IMG/VR virus record: IMGVR_UViG_3300023202_000068
Location: 1 to 64,000 of that record
DNA from: a virus
Length of the DNA: 64,000 nt
Direction: 5' to 3' (one strand)
The stretch's first letter is position 1. Every line of letters begins with the position of its first letter. Below the pieces are notes generated by a model. It had not been told where the DNA came from. It saw only the letters and a list, made by a program, of their open reading frames with translations, and did no database searches. Made by a program: the position numbers and the translations under genes. Below, in pieces: positions 26,281 through 35,460 of this stretch.

Positions 26281-26727
26281 ATGGCACTAAGTAAAGACAC
26301 TGAATTTCGCATAGACCACGCTGTCACTGACGACAAGGTTGGCGATGAAATTGCTGCAAGAATGGAAGTTAGCTCTAGCCCAGCTACAACTGCTGAAGCT
26401 GATGCTATATTAGCCCTACTCGATAAGAGCCAGGATGCTGCAATTGAAGAAAGAATGACTGTAGCCTTAGCTGGTGACGGTAAAGAGGGAAGAGAGATCT
26501 CAAAGAAAATGAGACTAATGATTCCAGTTCTTGAGGCTAGATCTGCAAACGAACCTGCAGACATTGTTGCTGCTAAAGCCGCAATGGGTTCTGAGCCTAT
26601 GAGCGAGAATGCTAGGTATCATCTTGAGCACGCACTTGGAAGCAAGGCTGCGGCTGATGAAGCTAAGGCATCTTATGACGCAATGGTAGCAGCTATACAA
26701 GCTGTAGACGAAGACGCTGAGGTATAG
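26281..26727 (+). CDS. Ala/Glu-rich helical protein with internal repeats
   Basis: A 148-residue protein with a GAGGAGG start. It is helical and Ala-rich, with loosely repeated units of about 45 residues (FRIDHAVTDDKVGDEIAARM, IEERMTVALAGDGKEGREIS, ARYHLEHALGSKAAADEA). It follows a late-type motif, so it is probably a virion or assembly protein. Function not recognised. Confidence 0.6.
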   Translation: MALSKDTEFRIDHAVTDDKVGDEIAARMEVSSSPATTAEADAILALLDKSQDAAIEERMTVALAGDGKEGREISKKMRLMIPVLEARSANEPADIVAAKAAMGSEPMSENARYHLEHALGSKAAADEAKASYDAMVAAIQAVDEDAEV

Positions 26728-26736
26728 GAGTTTTAA

Positions 26737-26913
26737 ATGAAAAAATCTGATAAAATGAGAAAGCTCATGGCTGAAATGGCTAAAAAGCCTGCTAAGAAAG
26801 CGCCTAAGAAAAAAGCAGAGAAAAAGTCTGAGCCTAAAAAAGAGAAAAAGTCCGAGAAGAAAGAGAGTATCGTCTCTAAAACTTTGAAGAAAATTGTTAA
26901 GAAGAAAGACTAA
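26737..26913 (+). CDS. very basic Lys-rich small protein
   Basis: A 58-residue protein, about half lysine, resembling histone H1/AlgP tails, with an ATAGGAG site and a terminator right behind it. It contains KKSD and two KKSE motifs. The composition suggests DNA binding or packaging with the genome; this is inference. Too short for many gene finders. Confidence 0.65.
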   Translation: MKKSDKMRKLMAEMAKKPAKKAPKKKAEKKSEPKKEKKSEKKESIVSKTLKKIVKKKD

Positions 26914-26938
26914 TATCTATAATATTTTGAATACAGAG

Positions 26939-26960
26939 CCCTCTTTATGAGGGTTTTTTT
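26939..26960 (+). terminator. Rho-independent terminator
   Basis: Stem CCCTC/GAGGG (26939-26943 and 26949-26953) with a 5-nt loop and a T7 run. It ends the 26281-26913 transcript and overlaps the stop of the convergent kinase gene. Confidence 0.8.
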
Positions 26961-27547
26961 ATTTCAAAATTGTCTTTCAAATACTTCTTTATAGCCTCAA
27001 GAGTACCTAACATGGGTGTTTCAGGCTCTACATCGATAGTTTCAAACTTTGTATTTCTAGACACCACGTGATTATCAAAGAGTCTCATCATTTGCACAAT
27101 CTTCTCTTCTCTAGAAAGGTCAAAGGCTCCTTCAGGTTCTTTCCCCATCATTTTCTGCTTTTGAACCATTCTCCTGTGAGCCTCTTTCACGTCATTCATT
27201 ACTAATAGGATATTGGCAGTGCCAAATTGGTGATACAAGCTGTCTTGTATAAAAATCAACTCTCTGTATTTTTCGATTACATCATTTGTGGGCATAGAGT
27301 CAACCAGGTCCGTCACCATCATTCTTGCAACAGACCCATCGTTTATTACGAGACCATACTCATTAGATTGTAAATATTCTAAAGTTTCTTTAGACATGTC
27401 AATTCCTGACTGAATGTTATCTATCAGGTGGTGAATTCTAACGTCTACACCAAAAGAAGTGAGGAAGGGCTTAAGTAGGTGAATCTGCGTTGTTTTCCCA
27501 GATCCCTCTGTCCCATCAATATTGATTATCCTTAGATACTTTTGCAT
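26945..27547 (-). CDS. thymidylate kinase-like P-loop kinase
   Basis: A 200-residue P-loop nucleotide kinase of the dTMP kinase family: NIDGTEGSGKT (9-19), a DGSVARMM segment in place of the usual DRY/DR motif, and a C-terminal helical part. The family phosphorylates dTMP to dTDP, which fits the dCMP deaminase. The DR-to-DGS change leaves substrate choice open (other deoxynucleoside or dNMP kinases). The ATG at 27547 has no ribosome site and is 6 nt after an extended -10. Confidence 0.75.
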   Translation of the reverse strand: MQKYLRIINIDGTEGSGKTTQIHLLKPFLTSFGVDVRIHHLIDNIQSGIDMSKETLEYLQSNEYGLVINDGSVARMMVTDLVDSMPTNDVIEKYRELIFIQDSLYHQFGTANILLVMNDVKEAHRRMVQKQKMMGKEPEGAFDLSREEKIVQMMRLFDNHVVSRNTKFETIDVEPETPMLGTLEAIKKYLKDNFEIKKPS

Positions 27548-27553
27548 GTCTAC

Positions 27554-27562
27554 ATAATACCA
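27554..27562 (-). promoter_or_regulatory. extended -10 promoter, leaderless start of kinase gene
   Basis: Minus strand TTGTGG-TATTAT, 6 nt, then ATG at 27547. Directly divergent from the AATCTTTA motif at 27572. Confidence 0.52.
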
Positions 27563-27571
27563 CAAAACGAC

Positions 27572-27579
27572 AATCTTTA
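27572..27579 (+). promoter_or_regulatory. AATCTTTA late promoter-like motif
   Basis: 28 nt before the ATG at 27608, with GGGAG between. Confidence 0.6.
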
Positions 27580-27607
27580 CCATATACACTGTATTGGGAG
27601 CGTAAAT

Positions 27608-28030
27608 ATGCGAATTAATGCGAAAATAATTAAAAACGTAGCAAATGTCAATCAGTGGGAGTATGCATCAGAAGCCACAGTTCAAGAAGGTCAGATCAAT
27701 GAAGTATATATTCAATTGGTAGACTTAGACAAGACACATGCTGGTGAAAAATCAATAAACTTACCAGACTTTCCATTGAGATATATGACCCAAGCTGCTG
27801 TTTTTTCTGTATCTGTAAACTTTCCAGCCCTTGACCCTGATAATGCAATTGACGTAGTGGCTACCCAGCCATTTGCCGATGATAAGTCAATTTGGAAAGT
27901 AACCTTGGCTGCTAATCAAGTTCCTTTTGCAGGAAATATTGTTGTAACTCTTACAGAAGACGGTAACACAAGACAATTTGTTGTGCGTAGCGCATTGAAG
28001 GTTGACTTGCTTGAAGTTGGAGGCTGTTAA
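27608..28030 (+). CDS. beta-rich structural protein
   Basis: A 140-residue strand-rich protein. Position at the head of the late plus-strand block, next to a connector-like gene, suggests a neck or tail component. The ATG at 27608 is chosen for its GGGAG site and because the upstream frame extends into the divergent kinase promoter. Its stop overlaps the next ATG (TAATG). Confidence 0.6.
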   Translation: MRINAKIIKNVANVNQWEYASEATVQEGQINEVYIQLVDLDKTHAGEKSINLPDFPLRYMTQAAVFSVSVNFPALDPDNAIDVVATQPFADDKSIWKVTLAANQVPFAGNIVVTLTEDGNTRQFVVRSALKVDLLEVGGC

Positions 28031-28851
28031 TGTCGGCTGATTATTCAGAAAGTAAATCATTTGGAACCAAAGGGTATCCAGTTGAGGGTTTCCAGGTATC
28101 AAATCTTTTTCGTAGATGTGAGACTCTCTTGGACCCAGAAACTTTTAAGTCTAGGTATCTTAAGGGTATCGACGTTGAAAAGTATTCTAATGATGAGTTG
28201 AAACAAGAGATAGAACTTGCTATGAATGAGTTTGAACTTCTTACAGATCTAAATGTAACAAACGTAACCTATAAAGAGCGCGTTCCTTTTGATAGAGCGG
28301 CGTATCAATCCTTTGTCTACATGAAGTTAAATAACGGTCCTATCAGGAGTATTGAAGAGGTTTTAATTGAGAGTTCAAATGGGGAAAGTATTTACAAACT
28401 CCCTTCTCAATGGATTGAGGTTGGACATGCTCACAAAAGACAGATCAACTTAATCCCAATTCTTTCTATATTTGGTTCTGCAGGTCTTAAGGACGGTCAA
28501 GCTAGTAACGCTGGACTTATCTTTATCCAAGCTGTGAATAACTTTCGATGGCTACCTGCTTTTTATTCTGTAACATATACATGTGGACTTACCAATAAAG
28601 ACGGTGAGCTTCCAATTGTGGTAAATGATGTTATAGGCATGACTGCTGCGATTGAGGTTTTGTCATCTTTACAGACTAACTTTCTTTACAACTCTACTGC
28701 AATCAGTCAAGATGGTATTTCACAGTCCGCTAGTGGTGCTGGTCCTCAAACTTACCAGGCTAGAATTGACAAGCTCAAAGAAAGAAGAGAAAGAATGCTT
28801 CAGAAAATTAGAGCCCAATTCCATCAGAAATACTACATGTCAAACATTTAG
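28030..28851 (+). CDS. head-tail connector-like virion protein
   Basis: A 273-residue mixed alpha/beta protein ending in a Lys/Arg-rich helix (RIDKLKERRERMLQKIRAQF). It has N-terminal helical segments around LYLDPETF- and YSNDELK-type sequence and a central beta region. Place and size fit a head completion or neck protein of a myophage. No family name can be given. Confidence 0.55.
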   Translation: MSADYSESKSFGTKGYPVEGFQVSNLFRRCETLLDPETFKSRYLKGIDVEKYSNDELKQEIELAMNEFELLTDLNVTNVTYKERVPFDRAAYQSFVYMKLNNGPIRSIEEVLIESSNGESIYKLPSQWIEVGHAHKRQINLIPILSIFGSAGLKDGQASNAGLIFIQAVNNFRWLPAFYSVTYTCGLTNKDGELPIVVNDVIGMTAAIEVLSSLQTNFLYNSTAISQDGISQSASGAGPQTYQARIDKLKERRERMLQKIRAQFHQKYYMSNI

Positions 28852-28858
28852 GACAATC

Positions 28859-31800
28859 ATGTATAAGAAAACGTGGCGAATCTTAGCAAAATCAGAAAAC
28901 AACTCAGTACTTGGTAGAAGACCTCACTTTATCTTTAGTGTTGAGGAGCCTCGCTACGAGCAAAAGCTAAAAATGGACCACGATAAAGCTGTAAATTTTT
29001 TACGTCAAAAAGGCTATAAAGTAGAAGAGATGGGTGGGCGATACGGAGGTCTAGACGAGCGAAGTATTGTGGTTCACGACGTACCAGAAGAGTCGATTGG
29101 AAAACTTCATCAATTTGCTAAAGACTTAGGGCAAGAATCTAGTATACACTCAGACGGCAGTAGTCACTCTATGTTGTATCACGGCGGTGAAAACGCCGGA
29201 ATGCACGTTCGAGGTCAAGGTACTAACTTTCATAAAAACCCACCTGAGGATTACTTCTCTACATTATCGGATGGAACTATTTTCACTCACAACTTTAACA
29301 TGGACGAATGGCATCCTAGTGAAACTAACGGTGTAAAAAAATCTGAAGATGTCTTGATGAAGGCACCTATAATGGGTGAGATAGATCCAGACGATGAAGA
29401 TTGGCACTATGCCAATAGTGTTGGACACGTCCTCAATCCTTCTGGCGGTTTTAGCTACAGCAATAAGGCTACAGAAAAAATGAAGGATAGTTTATTTCAC
29501 CACGTGATCGAAAGACACTATCAAGACTCTCAAGAACCAGGTGGTACTAGAAAATTTTTTGACCACATATATACTACAGATGAAGAGGGTGAGGACCCTA
29601 TAGCAAACCTATCTATACAACGCACGTCTAAGGGAAAGCATAGGGTAAATCATTCAATTGTAGAGCCTTCACATAGAGGTAGGGGCTTTGGCTCCATGAT
29701 GTACCAAAGAGCCCTAGAGCACCACGGGGATTTAGAGTCCGACGAATCTGTTAGTCCCGAAGCACATCGCGTTTGGGAAAAAATGTCTAAGAAGCCTAAC
29801 GTACAAGGTAGGCTTGGTGAGTATCCTGGCCCTAGTAGTGATAGACATGCTTTTAAATTTATAAAAAAATCTGAAGATGATGACTCTAGATACTTAGAGC
29901 ACTACTCAAGGCACAAAGATTTAGCACACATAGATCCAGACCATACTGGTTCTGGCGTAGACAGGACTCAGCGAGCTGCCGCCAATAGGCAAAGTAAATT
30001 TAGCTTTTACTACCCTAATAACTACGAGAGTCCAGAGCCTTTTGTAACAAATCAAGCCCAATCAAAGTACAAAGTAAAGTTAGACCCAAATCACAAGGTC
30101 TTTGACGCAAAAGAGCACGGTAGCGATATAGTAAATCAAAGTAAAAACGCTAGTGGTGCTTTAGATATAGATGCTTTTGTACAAAATCTAAAGACTGCAG
30201 GCTACCATGGTTTTAAATCAAGACCTCAAGGTGTTGAAATGGTGGCTATGTTTGATAAGCTACCAGTTTACAGTGAAGAGCCAGTACAGCCTTTTAAGGT
30301 TAAGAAATCTGAAATAGAAAAAGGCGTTAAAACTCCTTCTAAGTTTATGGGTTTAAAGCGCCTAAAGCAAATTAAGCAAGACCACAATATAGGGGCTGGG
30401 GGAAATGAGTACTCTGAGGGTGAGTTAAAAGACGCCATAGTTCAAAGAAAAATCTCAGATGCTGAAAGAACAGTTAGAGAAGCTAAAAGAAGAGAAAAAG
30501 AACTTGCCTCTCAACATGAGGGTGGAGGAGCTTTACCACCTCCATTTGTGTTTAAAAAATCTGAAAGTCTTGAAAAAGGTGCAATGCAACGTAAGTTTAA
30601 GTTTAGACCTCAGGATGATGTAGGCGAAGATGAAGCTGAAAATGTTGATCTTTGGCAGCAAGATTCTTTTGAAGACGGTCGAAAAAAAATGGGCAATATG
30701 CATCCAAACGCAAAAATGAGAGCTTTAAATAAGTTGGCGGCTAAAACTAAAATGAGAACAGATAAGGATGGCAAAAGACATTTCTTACTACATCGAGGTG
30801 TCGGCGCTTCAGAGGCACTAAAAACTTATCGTAAAAAAGGTGCTTTTATTAAAGAAATAAATAATCCCGATTTCTCCTCTTGGACTTACGATAAAAAATT
30901 TGCCGATAATTTTGGAGCAGACTACGGGGGAGGCGCTCAATCTGCGTGGATACATGAGGATAACATTACACACATGCCTAATGCTTACGGCGATGTAAGT
31001 CACGGCGGAGCTGGTGAAAACAAAATGCACGGTGAGGGAGAGGTTATAGTAGGACCTCACAAATCAAGAATGGCTAGTCACAATGAGGTAAATACAGAAA
31101 TTCACCCAAACACTCTAGATGAGGCAATTAGTGCACGTGGAAAAATGGGAGGCTCGTGGCTTGGCAGGGAACAGTCTGATAAGTCTTTTAGAGAAAGAGT
31201 TGTTAAGCCGAGATTGAAAAACAAAAAGCTAGCTTCTTCAGAACACGATGTACCTGATCTTCTTAAGAATGAATATAAACCACCTAAGATCAACCTAAAC
31301 CCAGAACATGGTAAGAAGATCGCAGACGCATACCATAATATGAAGCACGACCCAGACCATCCTGATGTTCAAGAAGCCTATGGTGCTCTGATTAATGAAA
31401 CAAAGAAACAATATCAAGATATTTTGGATTCAGGTATAAAACTTACCCCTATTAAGCCTGGACAGGAAAATCCATACAAGAACTCAAAAGAATTGCATCA
31501 CGACATAGAGAATAACAAGCACATGTATTATTTTCCAACAGATCAGGGGTTTGGCTCTTCTGACAACGAATACTCTAACCACCCAATGCTTCAACCAACA
31601 GAGCTTGAGATTGGTGGGCAAAAACTTCTTGCAAATGACTTATTTCGAATAGTTCATGATATAAACGGACATCACCACGGTGGTAGAACTACGTTTGGAC
31701 CCAAAGGTGAGCACAAAGCCTTTCTCCATCACAAGACTATGTATTCACCAATGGCACAGCGTGCACTTGCATCAGAAACACTTGGTCAAAACTCTTGGGT

Positions 31801-33655
31801 AAACTTTGGACCTCATGGTGAGGCTAACAGAAGAGATCCAGCCAACACAATATATGCAGATCAAAAAGCCGGATTACTTCCTAACGATATACTAGAAGGT
31901 AATTGGCACGCAGACGAAACACCTCAAGCCTCTAGTCCTATGGATCTTGTAAACAAGCCAATTAAGAAGAGCGAGAAAAAGTTTAAATACCAACCTAAGA
32001 AAGGTGATACAGTACACTTATCTCACGGTATCACAGATAGTAAGCGCGGTGGAGAAAAAGTACATACTGATAAAAAATACGTAGTACATAACGAATCCAA
32101 AGGTGGATATAGACAATCACACTGGGTAGTTCCTGAAGGTGAAAAAGATACAAGTAAGGGTAGGTACCACAGAAGTGACAGACTCCACCCTGTAAAGAAA
32201 TTTGAAGTACAGCTTAAAAAAGACGTTGGAGCCCTAAAGTTTCCAGGTTTAAAAGACATTACTACAAGACCAGATCAAGAGATTAACTCAATTAGTACTG
32301 ATCGGCAAGCAGACATTGCTACTAAGCAAATCGTTGAGAGAGAGAAAAGAGTTAGACCTGAAGCTGCAGAGGCTGTAGAACAAGAAGCCGGAAGAGCTGT
32401 TAGAAGCTTAGTTCAGAAAAAACCTAAAAATATATTAGGTAAGCCCAAGAAAGCTAAGGGAACATTTGAAGGTATAGAGGGTGATAGGCAAGCGGCTAAG
32501 TCTCAGATTAGAGAGGCCAAGGCAAGACAGGAAGATAAAGATTTTTCAGAGCCAGGGGCTCAAGGCTTCTTAGTAGAGCAGCGAGTGCCAGATCAGAAAG
32601 ACTTAGGCTTTGTCCCTGAGAGACACGCAGGCGGTCCAGTACAGCAACACGAAGGTCATCATCACCTGTTTAGCGAAGTATCTAGAAAATACGGTCCAAG
32701 TGCTAGGTACAAACTTGTTAATCACTTATTGAAAGAGTTACCTGGTCAAGATATTGAAGACATGAAAGATCATTTAAGGTTTACTTATGGATATGACCAT
32801 AAAGATAGTAACTTTAATGAAGAAGTTTTGAACCACGCTAGGGATATACTTGTAAGCCCTAAATCAAGAGAGTCTTACTTAAAGTTTTTAGAAGAAAAAC
32901 ATGGTCCTGCAAACACCCATGACAATAGAAGAACAATGGCTAGGGTAAAATCTGGTTGGAGAAAAGTACTTAATAGTAGTAAAAAAGTTACACCTGAAAC
33001 TTTTCAGGCAGAGGTGATTCCTTTTAAGAGTAAGTTAACGGCATCAGAAAAGGCGGTTATTGATATGCACAAAGCTACAAGCTTTAGATCAGCTATAATG
33101 GCTGGACTTGCAACTGGAGCAATGGCGACTAGTAGTAACGTCCAAGCAGGTATGACACAACCAGAGACACCAGTACAAAACACAATCACTCATGACCAGC
33201 AAGTGCCTGAAAATAACAAAAACCACATACTGAATGCAATACAGTTCGTAGAATCATCTGGTGGTAAAAACACCAATCATGAACGACTCCCTCAAGACTC
33301 CATCCATAGAGGAGAAAGGGCTTTTGGAAAGTATGGTTTAACACCCTTATTGATTAGAGAAACTATAGGTCAACACAAAGACTTATCTAGAAAATACAAT
33401 TCATTGCAAAATTTGCAAGGCGATCAGTTTCACGAACAAATGCAGCAACACCCAGAACTAGAAGAAATTATAGCATCACGTCATTACGATAGGCTTTCTA
33501 GAAAGTTTGGTCACGATCATCAAAAAATTGGCTATGCATGGTTGAACGGAATCACTGGTACTATGAAGGCACTAAAGCGTGGCGACGATATATCGGACCA
33601 CTGGCATGTGCAAAAAATTACAAACGCATACAATAAAGCAAAATCTGGTAAGTGA
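28859..33655 (+). CDS. giant multidomain virion polyprotein (ADP-ribosyltransferase, GNAT, transglycosylase-like)
   Basis: 1598 residues from the ATG at 28859. In order: an N-terminal phage domain (about 20-150); a GNAT acetyltransferase-like domain with RGRGFG (273-278); a HYSRHKDL-IDP-TGSG domain, possibly ART-fold (about 345-480); an R-S-E ADP-ribosyltransferase with R646, SS 673-674 and EGE 726-728; a conserved His/Asp-rich domain (VHDINGHHHGG, ETLGQNSWVNFG; about 850-1025); a region with HEGHH (1264-1268); a hydrophobic segment; and a C-terminal lytic-transglycosylase-like domain (FVESSGG, E1465). KSE motifs at 11-13, 161-163, 337-339, 483-485, 567-569 and 1037-1039 separate the domains. 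Confidence 0.82.
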   Translation: MYKKTWRILAKSENNSVLGRRPHFIFSVEEPRYEQKLKMDHDKAVNFLRQKGYKVEEMGGRYGGLDERSIVVHDVPEESIGKLHQFAKDLGQESSIHSDGSSHSMLYHGGENAGMHVRGQGTNFHKNPPEDYFSTLSDGTIFTHNFNMDEWHPSETNGVKKSEDVLMKAPIMGEIDPDDEDWHYANSVGHVLNPSGGFSYSNKATEKMKDSLFHHVIERHYQDSQEPGGTRKFFDHIYTTDEEGEDPIANLSIQRTSKGKHRVNHSIVEPSHRGRGFGSMMYQRALEHHGDLESDESVSPEAHRVWEKMSKKPNVQGRLGEYPGPSSDRHAFKFIKKSEDDDSRYLEHYSRHKDLAHIDPDHTGSGVDRTQRAAANRQSKFSFYYPNNYESPEPFVTNQAQSKYKVKLDPNHKVFDAKEHGSDIVNQSKNASGALDIDAFVQNLKTAGYHGFKSRPQGVEMVAMFDKLPVYSEEPVQPFKVKKSEIEKGVKTPSKFMGLKRLKQIKQDHNIGAGGNEYSEGELKDAIVQRKISDAERTVREAKRREKELASQHEGGGALPPPFVFKKSESLEKGAMQRKFKFRPQDDVGEDEAENVDLWQQDSFEDGRKKMGNMHPNAKMRALNKLAAKTKMRTDKDGKRHFLLHRGVGASEALKTYRKKGAFIKEINNPDFSSWTYDKKFADNFGADYGGGAQSAWIHEDNITHMPNAYGDVSHGGAGENKMHGEGEVIVGPHKSRMASHNEVNTEIHPNTLDEAISARGKMGGSWLGREQSDKSFRERVVKPRLKNKKLASSEHDVPDLLKNEYKPPKINLNPEHGKKIADAYHNMKHDPDHPDVQEAYGALINETKKQYQDILDSGIKLTPIKPGQENPYKNSKELHHDIENNKHMYYFPTDQGFGSSDNEYSNHPMLQPTELEIGGQKLLANDLFRIVHDINGHHHGGRTTFGPKGEHKAFLHHKTMYSPMAQRALASETLGQNSWVNFGPHGEANRRDPANTIYADQKAGLLPNDILEGNWHADETPQASSPMDLVNKPIKKSEKKFKYQPKKGDTVHLSHGITDSKRGGEKVHTDKKYVVHNESKGGYRQSHWVVPEGEKDTSKGRYHRSDRLHPVKKFEVQLKKDVGALKFPGLKDITTRPDQEINSISTDRQADIATKQIVEREKRVRPEAAEAVEQEAGRAVRSLVQKKPKNILGKPKKAKGTFEGIEGDRQAAKSQIREAKARQEDKDFSEPGAQGFLVEQRVPDQKDLGFVPERHAGGPVQQHEGHHHLFSEVSRKYGPSARYKLVNHLLKELPGQDIEDMKDHLRFTYGYDHKDSNFNEEVLNHARDILVSPKSRESYLKFLEEKHGPANTHDNRRTMARVKSGWRKVLNSSKKVTPETFQAEVIPFKSKLTASEKAVIDMHKATSFRSAIMAGLATGAMATSSNVQAGMTQPETPVQNTITHDQQVPENNKNHILNAIQFVESSGGKNTNHERLPQDSIHRGERAFGKYGLTPLLIRETIGQHKDLSRKYNSLQNLQGDQFHEQMQQHPELEEIIASRHYDRLSRKFGHDHQKIGYAWLNGITGTMKALKRGDDISDHWHVQKITNAYNKAKSGK

Positions 33656-33662
33656 CACTGGG

Positions 33663-33691
33663 TTGACACAAACCACATATGAAGATAAAAT
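33663..33691 (+). promoter_or_regulatory. consensus sigma70 promoter
   Basis: TTGACA (33663-33668), 17-bp spacer, TAAAAT (33686-33691), 27 nt before the ATG at 33719. Unlike its neighbours this gene has a host-type promoter. Confidence 0.7.
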
Positions 33692-33718
33692 ATAGTTGTA
33701 AGTTAACGAGAGAGTTTT

Positions 33719-33934
33719 ATGAACAGAAAAGACATTGCAGCACATAAAGCCTACGCTAGTACATTAGAAGTGTACGAGCTATCTGGTTTTATAAGACAGC
33801 TTCAAGCAGAAAAAGCAGAATTAAAACCACACATGGATGTTGAGAAATATGACTTTTTAATTAACGCCTATCTCGATGAACTTGTCTATCTTTCCCTACA
33901 GCAAAACCCTAGTCACAAAGCAAATATTCATTAA
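33719..33934 (+). CDS. hypothetical helical protein
   Basis: A 71-residue helical protein without recognised motifs. It is driven by a consensus sigma70 promoter, so it may be made early although it lies inside the late block. Confidence 0.55.
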   Translation: MNRKDIAAHKAYASTLEVYELSGFIRQLQAEKAELKPHMDVEKYDFLINAYLDELVYLSLQQNPSHKANIH

Positions 33935-33948
33935 TCCCTAAAAACGAT

Positions 33949-33956
33949 AATCTTTA
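33949..33956 (+). promoter_or_regulatory. AATCTTTA late promoter-like motif
   Basis: 25 nt before the ATG at 33982, with TTAGGAGG between. Confidence 0.62.
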
Positions 33957-33981
33957 CAGATATAGTCTTTAGGAGGCATAT

Positions 33982-34506
33982 ATGGATATCAAGCCAGGTG
34001 AAGTCGAATCTGTAAAAATTATAGGTAACCTACACGGTAATGACGTTAAGATGGTCAAGACCCACGGTGGGTTTCACGTAGCAGTTGGTAAAAAGAAGAA
34101 AAACGGTAATAAAACCGAAGCCTTAGCCGCTGGATCACATCAAGCTATTGTTGCTCACCAAATTGCTAAAGAGTTTGGAACAGACTATCAACCAGCCATT
34201 ATGAAGTCTGAAGCCGATAGGCTTGAAGATGTCATGAATAAGTCTGAGCTTTTATCAAGCGAAGCGTTGGCTAAAGGTATTGAACTTTTTACACTTGAAA
34301 AAAACAACCATTACGACTTTGTCGTATACAAAAGAGGTATGACCCTAGGTAAGTATCAAGCTGAACTAGAGGGTAACACACTAAAGCTCACAAAGTATGA
34401 GTTCAACACGGCTCCTGATATGGATATAGCTAAGGCTGTGGCTAGAATGATTGAGGACAAGGCTGATGAACTAGGTGTCACTGAGATAGAAAAAGGTTGG
34501 TTGTAA
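33982..34506 (+). CDS. KSE-containing virion protein
   Basis: A 174-residue protein, basic near residues 37-46. It has two K-S-E motifs in its centre (IMKSEADRLED, MNKSELLSSEAL) that would divide it into an N-terminal basic part and a C-terminal alpha/beta part. It follows a strong AGGAGG and late-type motif. Probably packaged or processed with the head; function unknown. Confidence 0.6.
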   Translation: MDIKPGEVESVKIIGNLHGNDVKMVKTHGGFHVAVGKKKKNGNKTEALAAGSHQAIVAHQIAKEFGTDYQPAIMKSEADRLEDVMNKSELLSSEALAKGIELFTLEKNNHYDFVVYKRGMTLGKYQAELEGNTLKLTKYEFNTAPDMDIAKAVARMIEDKADELGVTEIEKGWL

Positions 34507-34529
34507 AGTTTTCAATTTAAGGAATATTA

Positions 34530-35426
34530 ATGTCCAAGAAAATTAAGACTATTATAGATACTTCTTCGATGCCAGAGGTTAAATTTAGCCTCGACGCACA
34601 GGAGAAGTTTGGTCGCAGTCGCGGTGTCATATTTGAACACTGGTCTGCTATACCATCCCCTATAGGACTCAAAGACCGTGGAGACTACCGAAGGTCAGAT
34701 ACGCTGGATACTATTTCAGAAAATGGCTTTATATATAAGAAGGTTGGTTGTTTTGTGGCGACCATTGTGGGTAACGGTCACCAGAATCAGCACAACGGTC
34801 CTGCAGAAGCCGGTATTTACGACAATAGCACAGCTAGAATTATCATACCCAAGTTTTATGAGGACACTGATCAAAAAAAAGAAATTTCTCTGCTTCCAGG
34901 CGACCGAATATACGCAAGAGATATAGAGCTGAATGTTGAGAACTATCAAAGGGCAGAATATAACCCTAACTCTTCGGACTTCTTACAGTTTCCAGCTAAA
35001 TGCGTTAGTAGACTGGTAGACTCAAAGGGTATTGAGTACACAGAGGGTAGAGATTTTAAGATCAATCGAGATGGAAATGTTCAATGGATATCTGGAAAAA
35101 AGAACCCTGGTATTGACCCAGAAACGGGCAAGGGCAGGATATACTCTATTAGATACGAGTATACAGCCTTCTGGTATATCCAGCAATTGATTAATGAGAT
35201 AAGAATTACCAATACCGACGACGCTGAGAGCCCAGCACGTATGCCATACCACGCTATGGTACAAAGAGAATATGTTTACCACAACCAGAACCGAAAAAAA
35301 CCTGCTGAAACTGAAGAAAAAGTTACAAGAAAGACTGAGCCTACTCGTAAAAACCCAGAGCCTCGTGAAGATATTGAGCCTAACCAGCCAGAAGTACAGG
35401 TAGACCTGAGGAATTTCACAGAGTAG
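34530..35426 (+). CDS. virion structural protein
   Basis: A 298-residue protein, strand-rich up to about 235, then a charged Pro/Glu/Lys tail. The IYSIRYEYTAFWYI and MPYHAMVQREYVY segments and the position among neck genes suggest a head-tail or baseplate component. A ribosome site AAGGAAT precedes the ATG. No family recognised. Confidence 0.6.
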   Translation: MSKKIKTIIDTSSMPEVKFSLDAQEKFGRSRGVIFEHWSAIPSPIGLKDRGDYRRSDTLDTISENGFIYKKVGCFVATIVGNGHQNQHNGPAEAGIYDNSTARIIIPKFYEDTDQKKEISLLPGDRIYARDIELNVENYQRAEYNPNSSDFLQFPAKCVSRLVDSKGIEYTEGRDFKINRDGNVQWISGKKNPGIDPETGKGRIYSIRYEYTAFWYIQQLINEIRITNTDDAESPARMPYHAMVQREYVYHNQNRKKPAETEEKVTRKTEPTRKNPEPREDIEPNQPEVQVDLRNFTE

Positions 35427-35427
35427 C

Positions 35428-35435
35428 AATCTTTA
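35428..35435 (+). promoter_or_regulatory. AATCTTTA late promoter-like motif
   Basis: 25 nt before the ATG at 35461, directly after the stop of the preceding gene. Confidence 0.62.
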
Positions 35436-35460
35436 AGGTGTAATTTATAGGAGTTACAAG

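Noticed and set aside
28652-28858. Upstream extension of the polyprotein gene
   Set aside because: Would overlap the connector-like gene in another frame; the ATG at 28859 follows its stop directly.
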